Origin: Butyrivibrio sp.
Lineage (GTDB): Bacteria; Bacillota_A; Clostridia; Lachnospirales; Lachnospiraceae
Direction of reading: 5' to 3'
Length of the DNA: 14,044 bases
Assembly (NCBI GenBank): GCA_024690635.1
Contig: JAILOW010000071.1
Coordinates: forward strand, 1 to 14,044
A model generated the notes under the pieces. It did no database searches and was not told the DNA's origin. It saw nothing but the letters and a program-made list of their open reading frames with translations. Made by a program: the position numbers and the translations under genes. How positions within the stretch are numbered: position 1 is the stretch's first letter; each line of letters begins with the position of its first letter. Below, piece after piece: positions 1 through 7,486 of the stretch.

Positions 1-1023
1 TTCATTCTTTCTTATCTCTTTTACCGCCTTTTTGTTGGCAGCCTTTTTCTCGTAGTCCTCATAGGCCTTTACGATCTTCTGAACAAGAGGATGCCTTACA
101 ACGTCGGCACTTGTAAGATTGCAAAATGCTATATCATCGATATTTTTTAAAACGCCGGTTGCAACATCAAGTCCGCTCTTAACATCAGGAGACAGGTCTT
201 TTTGAGACGCATCACCTGTAATAATGACTTTGGAGCCAAAACCGATTCTGGTAAGGAACATCTTCATCTGAGCAGGAGTTGTATTCTGTGCTTCATCAAG
301 AATGATAAAGGCGTTGTCCAGAGTTCTTCCTCTCATATAGGCAAGGGGAGCAACCTCAATAAGCCCCTTTTCCATGTTTTTGATAAAGTTCTCAGTACCC
401 ATGATCTGATAAAGGGCGTCATAAAGAGGCCTAAGATAAGGATCGACCTTGCTCTGAAGATCACCCGGCAAAAATCCAAGCTTCTCCCCTGCTTCTATAG
501 CAGGTCTTGTGAGGATTATCCTGCTGACTTCTTCTCTCTGAAAAGCTGTGATAGCCATGGCCATGGCAAGATAAGTCTTTCCGGTTCCCGCAGGTCCAAG
601 GCCGAAAACGATCATCTTGTTTCTGATGGCATCTATATATTTCTTTTGTCCCAAAGTCTTGGGTTTTATGGGCTTTCCTGAAACAGTATGACAGATAATA
701 TCCCTGTCTATGGTGGCAAGAATATTATCCTCGGGAATGTTCTCTTTTTTGGGTTCTTCTTCCTGCTTTATAGATATGGCGTAGTCAACGCTCTGTTCCT
801 CAATAAGAGAGCCGCGTCTTGAAAGCTGCACCAGTTCTCTTATTATGCCGGAAGCCTTAACTGCCCCCTCTTTATCCCCGATAATGTGGAGCTCGCCGTT
901 TCTGTCAAATATCTCCACTTTAAGATTCTTTTCAATCTTTCTGATATAGTTGTCGTTACCGCCAAAGATATTTCTCTCATCCTCTGCGGTGATTGAAAGC
1001 CTAAGCTCAGTTATCTCACTCAT
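1..1023 (-). CDS. phoH: PhoH family ATPase (3' end outside window)
   Basis: Reading leftward from ATG at 1021-1023, 341 codons stay open to the window edge with no stop, so the C-terminal end is missing by a few residues at most (the family is about 320-350 aa). It is a cytoplasmic P-loop protein of the PhoH family, linked in other bacteria to RNA/ribosome metabolism; the exact role is unsettled. Visible are a KH-like N-terminal segment (about residues 33-70), Walker A GPAGTGKT at 143-150, the conserved LTRPAIEAGEKLGFLPGDL stretch at 171-189, Walker B FIILDEAQN at 239-247, and the ITGDASQKDL motif at 268-277. The start is preceded by a GGGGAAAT Shine-Dalgarno-like sequence and lies 13 bp after the rlmH stop, so it is probably co-transcribed with rlmH. 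In related Firmicutes phoH is commonly followed by ybeY, which would lie left of this window. Confidence 0.95.
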   Translation of the reverse strand, partial: MSEITELRLSITAEDERNIFGGNDNYIRKIEKNLKVEIFDRNGELHIIGDKEGAVKASGIIRELVQLSRRGSLIEEQSVDYAISIKQEEEPKKENIPEDNILATIDRDIICHTVSGKPIKPKTLGQKKYIDAIRNKMIVFGLGPAGTGKTYLAMAMAITAFQREEVSRIILTRPAIEAGEKLGFLPGDLQSKVDPYLRPLYDALYQIMGTENFIKNMEKGLIEVAPLAYMRGRTLDNAFIILDEAQNTTPAQMKMFLTRIGFGSKVIITGDASQKDLSPDVKSGLDVATGVLKNIDDIAFCNLTSADVVRHPLVQKIVKAYEDYEKKAANKKAVKEIRKNE

Positions 1024-1036
1024 ATATTTCCCCGGT

Positions 1037-1519
1037 TTATTTATGATATGGTTCCCCCGATATGATCCTGTAGCCTCTGTAAATCTGCTCAAGAAGTATC
1101 ACTCTCATCATCTGATGAGGAAATGTCATATCGGAAAAACTTATTTTGCTGTCAGCTCTTTTAAGCACGTCGCCATGAAGCCCAAGAGAGCCTCCAATAA
1201 CAAAGGTGATGTTGCTGATCCCCCGAACTCCCAGATCTGAAATGTAATTTCCAAATCCCGGTGAGTCATACTTTTTTCCGTCTATTGCAAGAGCACATAC
1301 AAAAGACTGATCGGAAATTGCCTTAAGGATCCTCTCTCCCTCTTTCTTTTTGATTTGCTCCTCTATGGCGAAAGGCGCATCATCGGGAGTTTTTTCATCC
1401 GCAACTTCTGTTATCACAAGCCTGCAATACCTTGAAAGCCTCTTGGAATACTCAGCTATGGCATCATTCCAGTATTTCTCTTTTATTTTCCCCACACAGA
1501 CTATGTTTACCGTGGTCAA
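1037..1519 (-). CDS. rlmH: 23S rRNA (pseudouridine1915-N3)-methyltransferase RlmH
   Basis: 160 residues, essentially the normal length for RlmH (about 155-160 aa). It is a SPOUT-class, S-adenosylmethionine-dependent enzyme that methylates pseudouridine 1915 in helix 69 of 23S rRNA on assembled ribosomes. Diagnostic motifs are all present: the N-terminal VGKIKEKYW, the SAM-pocket loop FVIGGSLGL at 106-114, SFSDMTFPHQMMR at 127-139, EQIYR at 144-148, and the terminal PYHK. The start is TTG: the preceding AGAGGTGATC provides a Shine-Dalgarno sequence at good spacing, and there is no in-frame ATG or GTG at a suitable distance. The stop is TAA. It sits between the MORN-repeat gene (14 bp upstream) and phoH (13 bp downstream), so the three genes look like one transcript. 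Confidence 0.96.
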   Translation of the reverse strand: MTTVNIVCVGKIKEKYWNDAIAEYSKRLSRYCRLVITEVADEKTPDDAPFAIEEQIKKKEGERILKAISDQSFVCALAIDGKKYDSPGFGNYISDLGVRGISNITFVIGGSLGLHGDVLKRADSKISFSDMTFPHQMMRVILLEQIYRGYRIISGEPYHK

Positions 1520-1533
1520 ATGATCACCTCTTA

Positions 1534-2589
1534 TTATCTTTTGTTTCCGCCGCTTACGATATTGTCTACGCCGTTGTCCTTTGTTTTGTCCTTGGACATG
1601 TAAAGATGTCTCTCAGTATTTTCTCTTTCAGACAAAACAGGAATAAGGCCCTTATCATCAAGAGATGCGTTCATGACCTGTTCAAGCTTTCCGTTTTTAC
1701 AATTTCCTGTCCACTCGGTGGTTTCACCGTCCTTATTAACGGTGATGATATACATTTCTCCGTTATAAAGCCCCTTGGCAAAGCCTCCGATGGCATTCTG
1801 TACATATACATCCTTGGAGTTCATGTATATATCATTGTAATCGTAGTGTTCCTGACCCTTGCCGTTTGGAAGATCGTCAGACCACTGTCCCGTATATGTA
1901 TGCTCTGTCACAACATAAGTACTGTAAGAAGGGAAAAATGAGATCCAGCTTCCGTCTCCGCTTCTTTTTCCGTTTACCCACTGTCCAAAGTAGTACTGAT
2001 CGGAAGCATATACAGCAAGGCCTGTGCCGTTTGGCTGTCCGTCGCTGCCGGTATCACCGAAATAGTAATAGTCATTGGTTCCCGTAAGTGAATAAGACAT
2101 AGCCTCAAATCTGTCCAGATGTGCAAGGTCCCTTACAGCCTCTGTGTTTCCGTCTGACCAGTATCTGTGCATCTCACGGAGCTGTTCGTTTGTATCGTAT
2201 TTAACGCCCTTATAGACATCCTTTAAAACCGCTTCTTTGGTAGCATAAAAGCTGTTACCTGAAATACTGCCCTTGGCAGGATCCTTGTACTCCGAATAAA
2301 CAAGCTCATCTTTCTTGTCAGTGGCATCTTTTGAAGCATTATCCTCTTTTGAAGAGCTTTCCTTTGAAGAGGCATCATCCGCAGAGGCAATCACATCCGC
2401 AGGATCCTTATCATCGGCATCCTCACTGCTTCCGGTATCTGAAATATATTCTGCGATACTGTCATCTAACTTCTTTTCATCGGAAACACCTTTCTTTCCT
2501 GAAAGAGCCACCAAAAGAACTGCCAAAAGCAGTATCACAGCGGCAATTCCTGAAGTTATCGCAAGTTTGATCTTTTCGTTTCTGTTCAT
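1534..2589 (-). CDS. membrane-anchored MORN-repeat protein
   Basis: 351 residues, function unknown. A short basic N-terminus (MNRNEKIK) is followed by one strong hydrophobic helix at about 9-30, best read as a signal anchor that puts the rest outside the cell. Residues 31-110 are a low-complexity linker rich in Asp, Glu, Ser, Lys and Ala. Residues about 174-310 hold degenerate MORN repeats, seen as YYFGDTGSDGQPNGTG, YYFGQWVNGKRSGDGSW, YTGQWSDDLPNGKGQ and a weaker WTGNCKNGKLEQV. MORN repeats elsewhere bind lipids or proteins, but no partner can be named here. ATG at 2587-2589 has GGAG seven bases upstream. It is the first gene of the operon leading into rlmH and phoH, downstream of an extended -10 promoter. 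No enzyme motif is visible, so a structural or envelope role is only an inference. Confidence 0.85.
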   Translation of the reverse strand: MNRNEKIKLAITSGIAAVILLLAVLLVALSGKKGVSDEKKLDDSIAEYISDTGSSEDADDKDPADVIASADDASSKESSSKEDNASKDATDKKDELVYSEYKDPAKGSISGNSFYATKEAVLKDVYKGVKYDTNEQLREMHRYWSDGNTEAVRDLAHLDRFEAMSYSLTGTNDYYYFGDTGSDGQPNGTGLAVYASDQYYFGQWVNGKRSGDGSWISFFPSYSTYVVTEHTYTGQWSDDLPNGKGQEHYDYNDIYMNSKDVYVQNAIGGFAKGLYNGEMYIITVNKDGETTEWTGNCKNGKLEQVMNASLDDKGLIPVLSERENTERHLYMSKDKTKDNGVDNIVSGGNKR

Positions 2590-2617
2590 CTTAATTCTCC
2601 GTCACATAATCTTTGAT

Positions 2618-2626
2618 ATTATACCA
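2618..2626 (-). promoter_or_regulatory. extended -10 promoter of the MORN-rlmH-phoH operon
   Basis: On the minus strand TGG precedes a perfect TATAAT (2618-2623), giving a TGnTATAAT extended -10. Transcription would start near 2611, about 20 bases before the start codon. No good -35 hexamer is visible at 17 bp, which is typical of extended -10 promoters. Confidence 0.6.
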
Positions 2627-2670
2627 TAAATATGGGCACTAAAGCATCTCTAATACTAATGGTAGCAGGA

Positions 2671-2714
2671 AAATCTTAAGATTTACCGTCGAAATTTCTT
2701 AAGATTTCTTAAGA
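2671..2714. repeat. three CTTAAG-centred repeats upstream of the MORN operon promoter
   Basis: CTTAAG occurs at 2675, 2698 and 2708. The first lies in a perfect 14-bp palindrome AAATCTTAAGATTT (2671-2684). The other two are an exact tandem duplication of TTTCTTAAGA (2695-2704 and 2705-2714). They lie roughly 60-100 bases upstream of the predicted transcription start. They could be a regulator site or simply an AT-rich upstream element; the sequence does not decide. Confidence 0.5.
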
Positions 2715-2717
2715 ATT

Positions 2718-2758
2718 AAAAAAAGTCGAAAAGGAAGGATTTCTCCTGCCTTTTCGAC
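2718..2758 (-). terminator. rho-independent terminator of nfnAB
   Basis: Inverted arms 2725-2739 and 2744-2758 pair over 15 bp with one mismatch around a 4-base loop. They are followed on the minus strand by seven T (2718-2724). It lies 23 bases past the nfnB stop. There is no T-run on the other side, so it acts in the minus direction only. Confidence 0.93.
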
Positions 2759-2780
2759 CTTGCATCACATTTATAATGAA

Positions 2781-4166
2781 TTACTTGTTTGAAAGGTACT
2801 CGTCAATTCCCTTTGCTGCAGCTCTTCCTGCGCCCATGGCAAGAATAACCGTAGCAGCACCTGTAACAGCATCACCGCCGGCAAATACACCGGGCTTGGA
2901 TGTCTGTCCGTTGTCTTCCTGAGCAACAATACATTTTCTTCTGTTGATCTCAAGACCCTCAGTTGTAGAAGAAATAAGAGGATTAGGTGATGTTCCGAGG
3001 GACATGATAACTGCATCGCAGTCGATCCTGAACTCAGAACCGGGAACCTCTACAGGGCTTCTTCTTCCTGACTCATCAGGCTCGCCAAGCTCCATTCTGA
3101 TGCAGGTAATACCTGTTACCCAGCCGTTCTCATCAGCATGGATCTCAACGGGATTGGTAAGAAGGTCAAAGATGATTCCTTCTTCTTTTGCATGTCCAAC
3201 CTCTTCCTTACGTGCAGGAAGCTCTTCCTCACCTCTTCTGTAAACAACATGAACCTCTGCGCCAAGTCTGAGAGCTGTTCTTGCAGCATCCATAGCAACG
3301 TTACCGCCGCCGACAACTACGCACTTTTTAGGTCTCATGATAGGTGTTGTTGAATTCTCATCAAAAGCTTTCATAAGATTACTTCTTGTAAGGAACTCGT
3401 TAGCTGAGAATACACCCAAAGCCTGCTCGCCGGGGATATTCATGAATCTGGGAAGTCCGGCACCTGAGCCGATAAATACTGCCTCAAAGCCTTCCTTTTC
3501 CATAAGCTCATCTACAGTAACGGATTTTCCGATAACAACGTCAGTCTCAAGCTTAACTCCAAGAGATTTAACGTTCTCGATCTCCTTTTTAACTACAGCA
3601 TCTTTGGGAAGACGGAACTCGGGAATACCGTAAACAAGTACTCCGCCTGCCTCATGAAGAGCTTCAAAGATGGTTACATCGTAGCCCATCTTTGCAAGAT
3701 CTCCTGCGCAGGTAAGACCTGAAGGACCTGATCCGATAACGGCAACCTTCTTGCCTTTCTTTTCTGTTGCGCCCTGGGGCTTGATTCCCATCTCTCTTGC
3801 TGTATCAGCAACATATCTTTCAAGCTTACCGATGGAAACGGGATCACCCTTGATTCCTCTTACGCACTTTCCTTCGCACTGGCTCTCCTGAGGACATACA
3901 CGTCCGCAGACAGCGGGAAGAGCGCTGGACTTGCTGATAACCTGATAAGCTTCCTCAACGTTGCCTTCCTTTACCTTGGAAATGAAACCGGGAATATCGA
4001 TAGAAACGGGGCATCCCTCAACACACTTGGGATTAGGACATCCAAGACATCTTGTAGCCTCTTTCTCGGCTTCTTCTTTGTTGTATCCAAGACAAACTTC
4101 CTTGAAGTTTGTGGCTCTTACTTTTGCATCCTGTTCGCGAACAGGAACTCTTACAAATCCATCCAT
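2781..4166 (-). CDS. nfnB: NfnB, NADPH-binding subunit of electron-bifurcating transhydrogenase (often annotated GltA/GltD-like)
   Basis: 461 residues, full length for this family (about 460-470). NfnB is the FAD/NADPH- and ferredoxin-facing subunit of NADH-dependent reduced ferredoxin:NADP+ oxidoreductase, a cytoplasmic flavoprotein. The N-terminal iron-sulfur region has cysteines at 40, 43, 48, 52 and at 87, 91, 97, 101, enough for two [4Fe-4S] clusters. The FAD Rossmann motif VIGSGPSGL is at 143-151, the NADPH Rossmann motif VVGGGNVAMDAA at 284-295, and the C-terminal FAD motif GVFAGGDAVTGAATV at 426-440. The same fold occurs in the glutamate synthase small subunit, but the neighbour upstream is an NfnA-type protein and no glutamate synthase large subunit is present, so NfnB is preferred. 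ATG has GGAG seven bases upstream and lies 26 bp after the nfnA stop. A strong terminator follows. Confidence 0.93.
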   Translation of the reverse strand: MDGFVRVPVREQDAKVRATNFKEVCLGYNKEEAEKEATRCLGCPNPKCVEGCPVSIDIPGFISKVKEGNVEEAYQVISKSSALPAVCGRVCPQESQCEGKCVRGIKGDPVSIGKLERYVADTAREMGIKPQGATEKKGKKVAVIGSGPSGLTCAGDLAKMGYDVTIFEALHEAGGVLVYGIPEFRLPKDAVVKKEIENVKSLGVKLETDVVIGKSVTVDELMEKEGFEAVFIGSGAGLPRFMNIPGEQALGVFSANEFLTRSNLMKAFDENSTTPIMRPKKCVVVGGGNVAMDAARTALRLGAEVHVVYRRGEEELPARKEEVGHAKEEGIIFDLLTNPVEIHADENGWVTGITCIRMELGEPDESGRRSPVEVPGSEFRIDCDAVIMSLGTSPNPLISSTTEGLEINRRKCIVAQEDNGQTSKPGVFAGGDAVTGAATVILAMGAGRAAAKGIDEYLSNK

Positions 4167-4192
4167 ATCTATTCTCCTATACTGTGACTTTA

Positions 4193-5068
4193 TTAGTTAC
4201 AATTGCCGCATCCGCCGTGATGTGTATCGCCCTCCTGAGCCTTGAGAAGGAGTCTTCCCTCTTCGGTCTTGTAGAGCTTCATTCTGTTCATGGCCTGGTC
4301 GAAATCAACCTTATGGCCATCAAACTCGGGTCCGTCTACGCAGGCGAACTTAACCTCTCCGCCAACTGTAAGACGGCATGCTCCGCACATTCCGGTTCCG
4401 TCAACCATTATAGGATTCATGCTGACAACAGTGTGAATTCCAAGTTCCTGAGTCAGCTTACATACAAATTTCATCATGATCATAGGTCCGATGGCTACGC
4501 AGTGATCATACTTGTTGCCTTCATTCCAAAGATCCTGAAGAGCTACGGTTACCATACCGGTTCTTCCGTATGAACCGTCATCGGTGGTGATATGAAGGTT
4601 ACAAACCTCTTTGAATCTGTCCTCCATAATGACAAGATCTTTATTCTTGGCTCCGATGATAACATCGCAGTCAACACCATGCTCCTTGAGTCATTTAGCC
4701 TGAGGATAAACAGGTGCGGTACCTACTCCGCCTGCAATAAAGACGATCTTCTTTTTCTTGAGCTCTTCCACGTCCTCATAAACCAAATCCGAAGCCTGGC
4801 CAAGAGGTCCCACAACATCAGCCAGTTCGTCACCGGCCTTCAGCTTGGAAAGCTTCTGTGTTTCTGCGCCGATTGCCTGTACTACGATCTCTACTGTACC
4901 CTTTTCTCTGTCATAATCACAGATAGTAAGCGGTATTCTTTCCCCATCTTCATGTACACGGATAATAAGGAACTGTCCGGGTAAACATGCGCCGGCAACG
5001 CGCGGAGCTTCAACGATCATCTGAAAAATGTTCGTAGTAAGCTCGTTGGCCTCCAAAATCTTGAACAT
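4193..5068 (-). pseudogene. nfnA: NfnA subunit gene interrupted by one in-frame TGA (FAD/NAD-binding, [2Fe-2S])
   Basis: The frame from ATG 5066-5068 to TAA 4193-4195 would encode 291 residues, the normal length for NfnA (about 280-290), but codon 126 (4691-4693) is TGA. Before it are the FAD-binding RIPLT (44-48) and the NAD-binding GGVGTAPVYPQAK (113-125). After it the same frame continues with LKEHGVDCDVIIGAK and then GSYGRTGMVT, and [2Fe-2S] cysteines at 228, 231 and 243 (C-x2-C-x11-C). Family members read PQxKWLKEHG here, so TGA replaces TGG (Trp). The distal part alone could start at ATG 4625-4627 but lacks a ribosome binding site. The gene starts after a good GGAGG and its own promoter and precedes nfnB. 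NfnA normally carries the bifurcating partner's FAD site and NADH site. Possible explanations are nonsense mutation, sequencing error or stop readthrough; TGG is used for Trp elsewhere in this gene. Confidence 0.88.
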
Positions 5069-5099
5069 ACTAAACCTCCTACTTGTTATATTGTGTAAA

Positions 5100-5128
5100 A
5101 TTTTAAATGTATATTGCCATTAAATCAA
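5100..5128 (-). promoter_or_regulatory. sigma-A-type promoter of nfnAB
   Basis: On the minus strand TTGATT (5123-5128) and TAAAAT (5100-5105) are separated by 17 bp, matching TTGACA/TATAAT at 4 of 6 and 5 of 6 positions. A strong GGAGG lies six bases before the nfnA ATG. No terminator is visible between the upstream gene and this promoter, so readthrough from the ftsK-fhs-folD cluster is also possible. Confidence 0.5.
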
Positions 5129-5136
5129 TAGAAAAA

Positions 5137-6594
5137 TCACCTGTTGGAGATAGTTATCAGCGTATATTTGCCGCTTGAATCATATCCAAGTCTGTTAACC
5201 GAGCCGTCATGGGTATTTATGGCATACATAAGCCCCGTGGGTGCAGAGCTTCCGTCGTTGTTTACATGGTTCTCAACAACAACATAATACTCACCTGCGC
5301 CCTGGATCTCGATAACGGAATTGTAGATATATTCGTTATGACCTTCCTGGCCGATAGCTTTGCCCGATGAATCAAGCAAAAGGCCGAGTCTTACCAGCGT
5401 GCTTACAAGATTACTAACCGCCTGCTCCGTTGAAACCAGTCTTGTGTATACAAGATGGTACTCTCTTTCGGTGATCTCACTGAAATTTCCCTCCGCATCA
5501 TAGGCAATAAACTTAAAATGCGAAGTTCCAACCGGCATGGTTATAGGGGAAATATACTGTTTTGACTCCATGGTGGGATCGGTTCCGTCTGTGGTATAAA
5601 AGATCGTTGTTCCTGCCTCAACCACAGCTACGATCATGGTGTTCTGATTGTACTCTCCGCTTTGCTCCATGATCTCCGGAGCACTTGGAGCGCCTTTTTC
5701 AATCACATAGGTATTCTCAGAAACCGTACTTGATACGCCAAAGGCATTCACCGAAACAGCCTTTATGTTATACTCTCCGTCTGCATCAAGTAAGATCTCG
5801 TTTTCGTACCTGATACTGGAGCTGTCGGGAGTTCCGTCGTTAACCGTGTAATATATGGGATCATCGGAATCATCTGAAAGAGACAATGACACTGTCACAG
5901 TATCGTATGTACCTGAAGCGGGAGTCATCACAGGCTGTCCCGGCACATATTTTGCCTTTAAAGAAGCTGTAACTGTCTCATCCGAATCTTCCAAAAGCTT
6001 TGCTATGGCCTCATAGTCTCCGCTTTGAGAATATATGGATATCATGCTCTCATAAGCATTCAGAACCTTTTCCTCTGAGAATTTCCCTGAGTCTGTTATC
6101 AAAAGAAGAGCTTCAGCCGCTTTGCCCGGCTGACCGTACTCCATGTAATAATCAGAAAGTCTGAAGATAATATCCGAGCTTCCGGGGTTCTTTTGATTAC
6201 CTTCTCTGAGGTAGCCGATAGCCTGCTCCATATTGCCGTTTGATCTGGCATTATCTGCAAGAGAAAGATAATACAAAGCATTTTTGCTGTTAAAGCTTAT
6301 AAACACAACAAGACCTGCGATAAGCAAAACAGATAAAACAGCCAAAGCGGTAAGAGCTTTCCATTTAGTCCTTAAAAAGGTCACAAGCTCACTTTCCCTG
6401 TCGGTCTTTCTCCTGTTGTACTGTATCTTTCCGGTATCCGATTTATTCAGTTCATCCGCAACACCAAGAAGGGTTGCATCGATCTCGTTTTCAACTTCAG
6501 GTTCAAAATCCGGGACGATCTTTATTTCATTGCCACAATTGTCGCAATACATATGTCCTTCAGGAATCTCAAACCCGCAATCCGGACATTTCAT
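5137..6594 (-). CDS. zinc-ribbon, single-pass membrane protein with TPR-like and chitobiase-like C-terminal domains
   Basis: 485 residues, function unknown. The N-terminus is a zinc ribbon with CxxC pairs at 3/6 and 17/20. After a charged linker, one hydrophobic helix spans about 80-101. Residues 105-205 look like helical TPR-type repeats (ALYYLSLADNARSNGNMEQA and following). Two tandem beta-sandwich modules at about 220-297 and 303-383 carry the hallmark YYTVNDGTPD and FYTTDGTDPTMESKQY, typical of the chitobiase/beta-hexosaminidase C-terminal domain. A C-terminal domain of about 100 residues (384-485) is unassigned. The expected topology is zinc ribbon inside and the rest outside. ATG has GGAG eight bases upstream and starts 3 bp after the folD stop, so translation is probably coupled to folD. 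A polysaccharide- or envelope-binding role is only an inference; no catalytic motif is seen. The stop is TGA. Confidence 0.87.
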   Translation of the reverse strand: MKCPDCGFEIPEGHMYCDNCGNEIKIVPDFEPEVENEIDATLLGVADELNKSDTGKIQYNRRKTDRESELVTFLRTKWKALTALAVLSVLLIAGLVVFISFNSKNALYYLSLADNARSNGNMEQAIGYLREGNQKNPGSSDIIFRLSDYYMEYGQPGKAAEALLLITDSGKFSEEKVLNAYESMISIYSQSGDYEAIAKLLEDSDETVTASLKAKYVPGQPVMTPASGTYDTVTVSLSLSDDSDDPIYYTVNDGTPDSSSIRYENEILLDADGEYNIKAVSVNAFGVSSTVSENTYVIEKGAPSAPEIMEQSGEYNQNTMIVAVVEAGTTIFYTTDGTDPTMESKQYISPITMPVGTSHFKFIAYDAEGNFSEITEREYHLVYTRLVSTEQAVSNLVSTLVRLGLLLDSSGKAIGQEGHNEYIYNSVIEIQGAGEYYVVVENHVNNDGSSAPTGLMYAINTHDGSVNRLGYDSSGKYTLITISNR

Positions 6595-6597
6595 ATG

Positions 6598-7470
6598 TTA
6601 TGCTCCATATTTACCCGCATGTCTGCATGCAGCCTCATAGCAATTGTTCATGAGCATTGCAATGGTCATGGGACCTACGCCGCCGGGCACCGGTGTTATG
6701 GCACCTGCGATCTTACTTACTTCATCGTACTTTACATCTCCGCAAAGCTTGCCGTCTTCGTTTCTGTTTATGCCGACATCAATAACAACAGCGCCTGGTT
6801 TAACATGATCTTTTGTGATCATGCCGGCTTTTCCCACAGCTGCAATCAGTATGTCAGCTCTTTTGCACACTTCTTCAAGGTTCTTTGTTCTTGAATGAGC
6901 AACGGTAACAGTGGCATTTTCCCTAAGCATCAAAAGAGCCATGGGCTTACCAACGATATTGGACCTTCCCACGATAACGCACTCTTTTCCGGAAAGCTCG
7001 ATCTTTCCCTCGCACCCTCTTTTAAGAAGCTGGATAACTCCTGCAGGAGTACAGGAAACAAAGCCCTCCTCACCGATGCAAAGAGCTCCCACGTTCATGG
7101 GATGGAAGCCGTCCACATCCTTATCGGGACTAATGGCATCGATGACAGCCTTTTCATTTATATGACCGGGAAGAGGCATCTGAACAAGGATGCCGTCCAC
7201 TGTGTCGTCGTTATTTAATTTATCAATGAGCTCAAGAAGCTCTTTTTGAGAAGTTGTCTCAGGAAGCTCATAGGATAAAGATCTGTAGCCAATATATTCA
7301 CAGGCTTTTTTCTTGTTGCGTACATATACCTGTGAAGCAGGATCTTCTCCAACCAGAATTACAGCAAGGGTTACTTCGATGCCTTCAGCTTTTAAGGCTG
7401 CTGTTTTTTCTTTGAGCTCATCCTTGATCTGCCCTGATATAAGTTTTCCGTCTATTATCGTTGCGCTCAT
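6598..7470 (-). CDS. folD: bifunctional methylenetetrahydrofolate dehydrogenase/methenyltetrahydrofolate cyclohydrolase FolD
   Basis: 290 residues, standard FolD length. The cytoplasmic enzyme interconverts 5,10-methylene-THF, 5,10-methenyl-THF and 10-formyl-THF, usually with NADP(H). Visible are the catalytic Tyr49 and Lys53 in YVRNKKK, DGILVQMPLP at 92-101, the folate-site KDVDGFHP at 117-124, the nucleotide-binding GRSNIVGKPMA at 168-178, and the signature PVPGGVGPMT at 260-269. The ATG at 7468-7470 has AAGGAG five bases upstream. It begins 16 bp after fhs, whose product makes its substrate 10-formyl-THF, so the two enzymes form a formate-to-methylene-THF module. The stop is TAA. Confidence 0.97.
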   Translation of the reverse strand: MSATIIDGKLISGQIKDELKEKTAALKAEGIEVTLAVILVGEDPASQVYVRNKKKACEYIGYRSLSYELPETTSQKELLELIDKLNNDDTVDGILVQMPLPGHINEKAVIDAISPDKDVDGFHPMNVGALCIGEEGFVSCTPAGVIQLLKRGCEGKIELSGKECVIVGRSNIVGKPMALLMLRENATVTVAHSRTKNLEEVCKRADILIAAVGKAGMITKDHVKPGAVVIDVGINRNEDGKLCGDVKYDEVSKIAGAITPVPGGVGPMTIAMLMNNCYEAACRHAGKYGA

Positions 7471-7486
7471 ATTTTCTCCTTGTTTA

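Noticed and set aside
202..681. Plus-strand open frame of 159 codons
   Set aside because: It is antisense to phoH, whose Walker motifs and full-length similarity make it clearly the real gene.
1432..1941. Plus-strand open frame of 169 codons with hydrophobic stretches
   Set aside because: It is antisense across the rlmH/MORN gene junction. The hydrophobic look comes from reverse translation of charged codons, and no start signal is present.
2315..2570. GAAGAG-rich low-complexity stretch considered as a DNA repeat
   Set aside because: It is explained by the Ser/Asp/Glu-rich linker of the MORN protein; no regular repeat unit or spacing is present.
2781..4166. Glutamate synthase small subunit (GltD) working with a GltB
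   Set aside because: No large subunit is nearby, and the upstream NfnA-type gene makes NfnB the better assignment, though the fold is shared.
4109..4573. Plus-strand open frame of 154 codons
   Set aside because: It is antisense to the nfnA-nfnB junction and overlaps both real genes entirely.
4193..4627. A free-standing 144-residue iron-sulfur protein starting at ATG 4625-4627
   Set aside because: It is in the same frame as the upstream nfnA piece, the codons between the TGA and this ATG still encode family sequence, and no ribosome binding site precedes it. It is the distal part of nfnA.
4691..4693. TGA recoded as Trp (or selenocysteine) throughout the genome
   Set aside because: TGA is the stop codon of ftsK, fhs, the zinc-ribbon gene, the 189-residue gene and the ABC ATPase here, and TGG encodes Trp throughout. 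The site is a Trp position, not a selenocysteine site.
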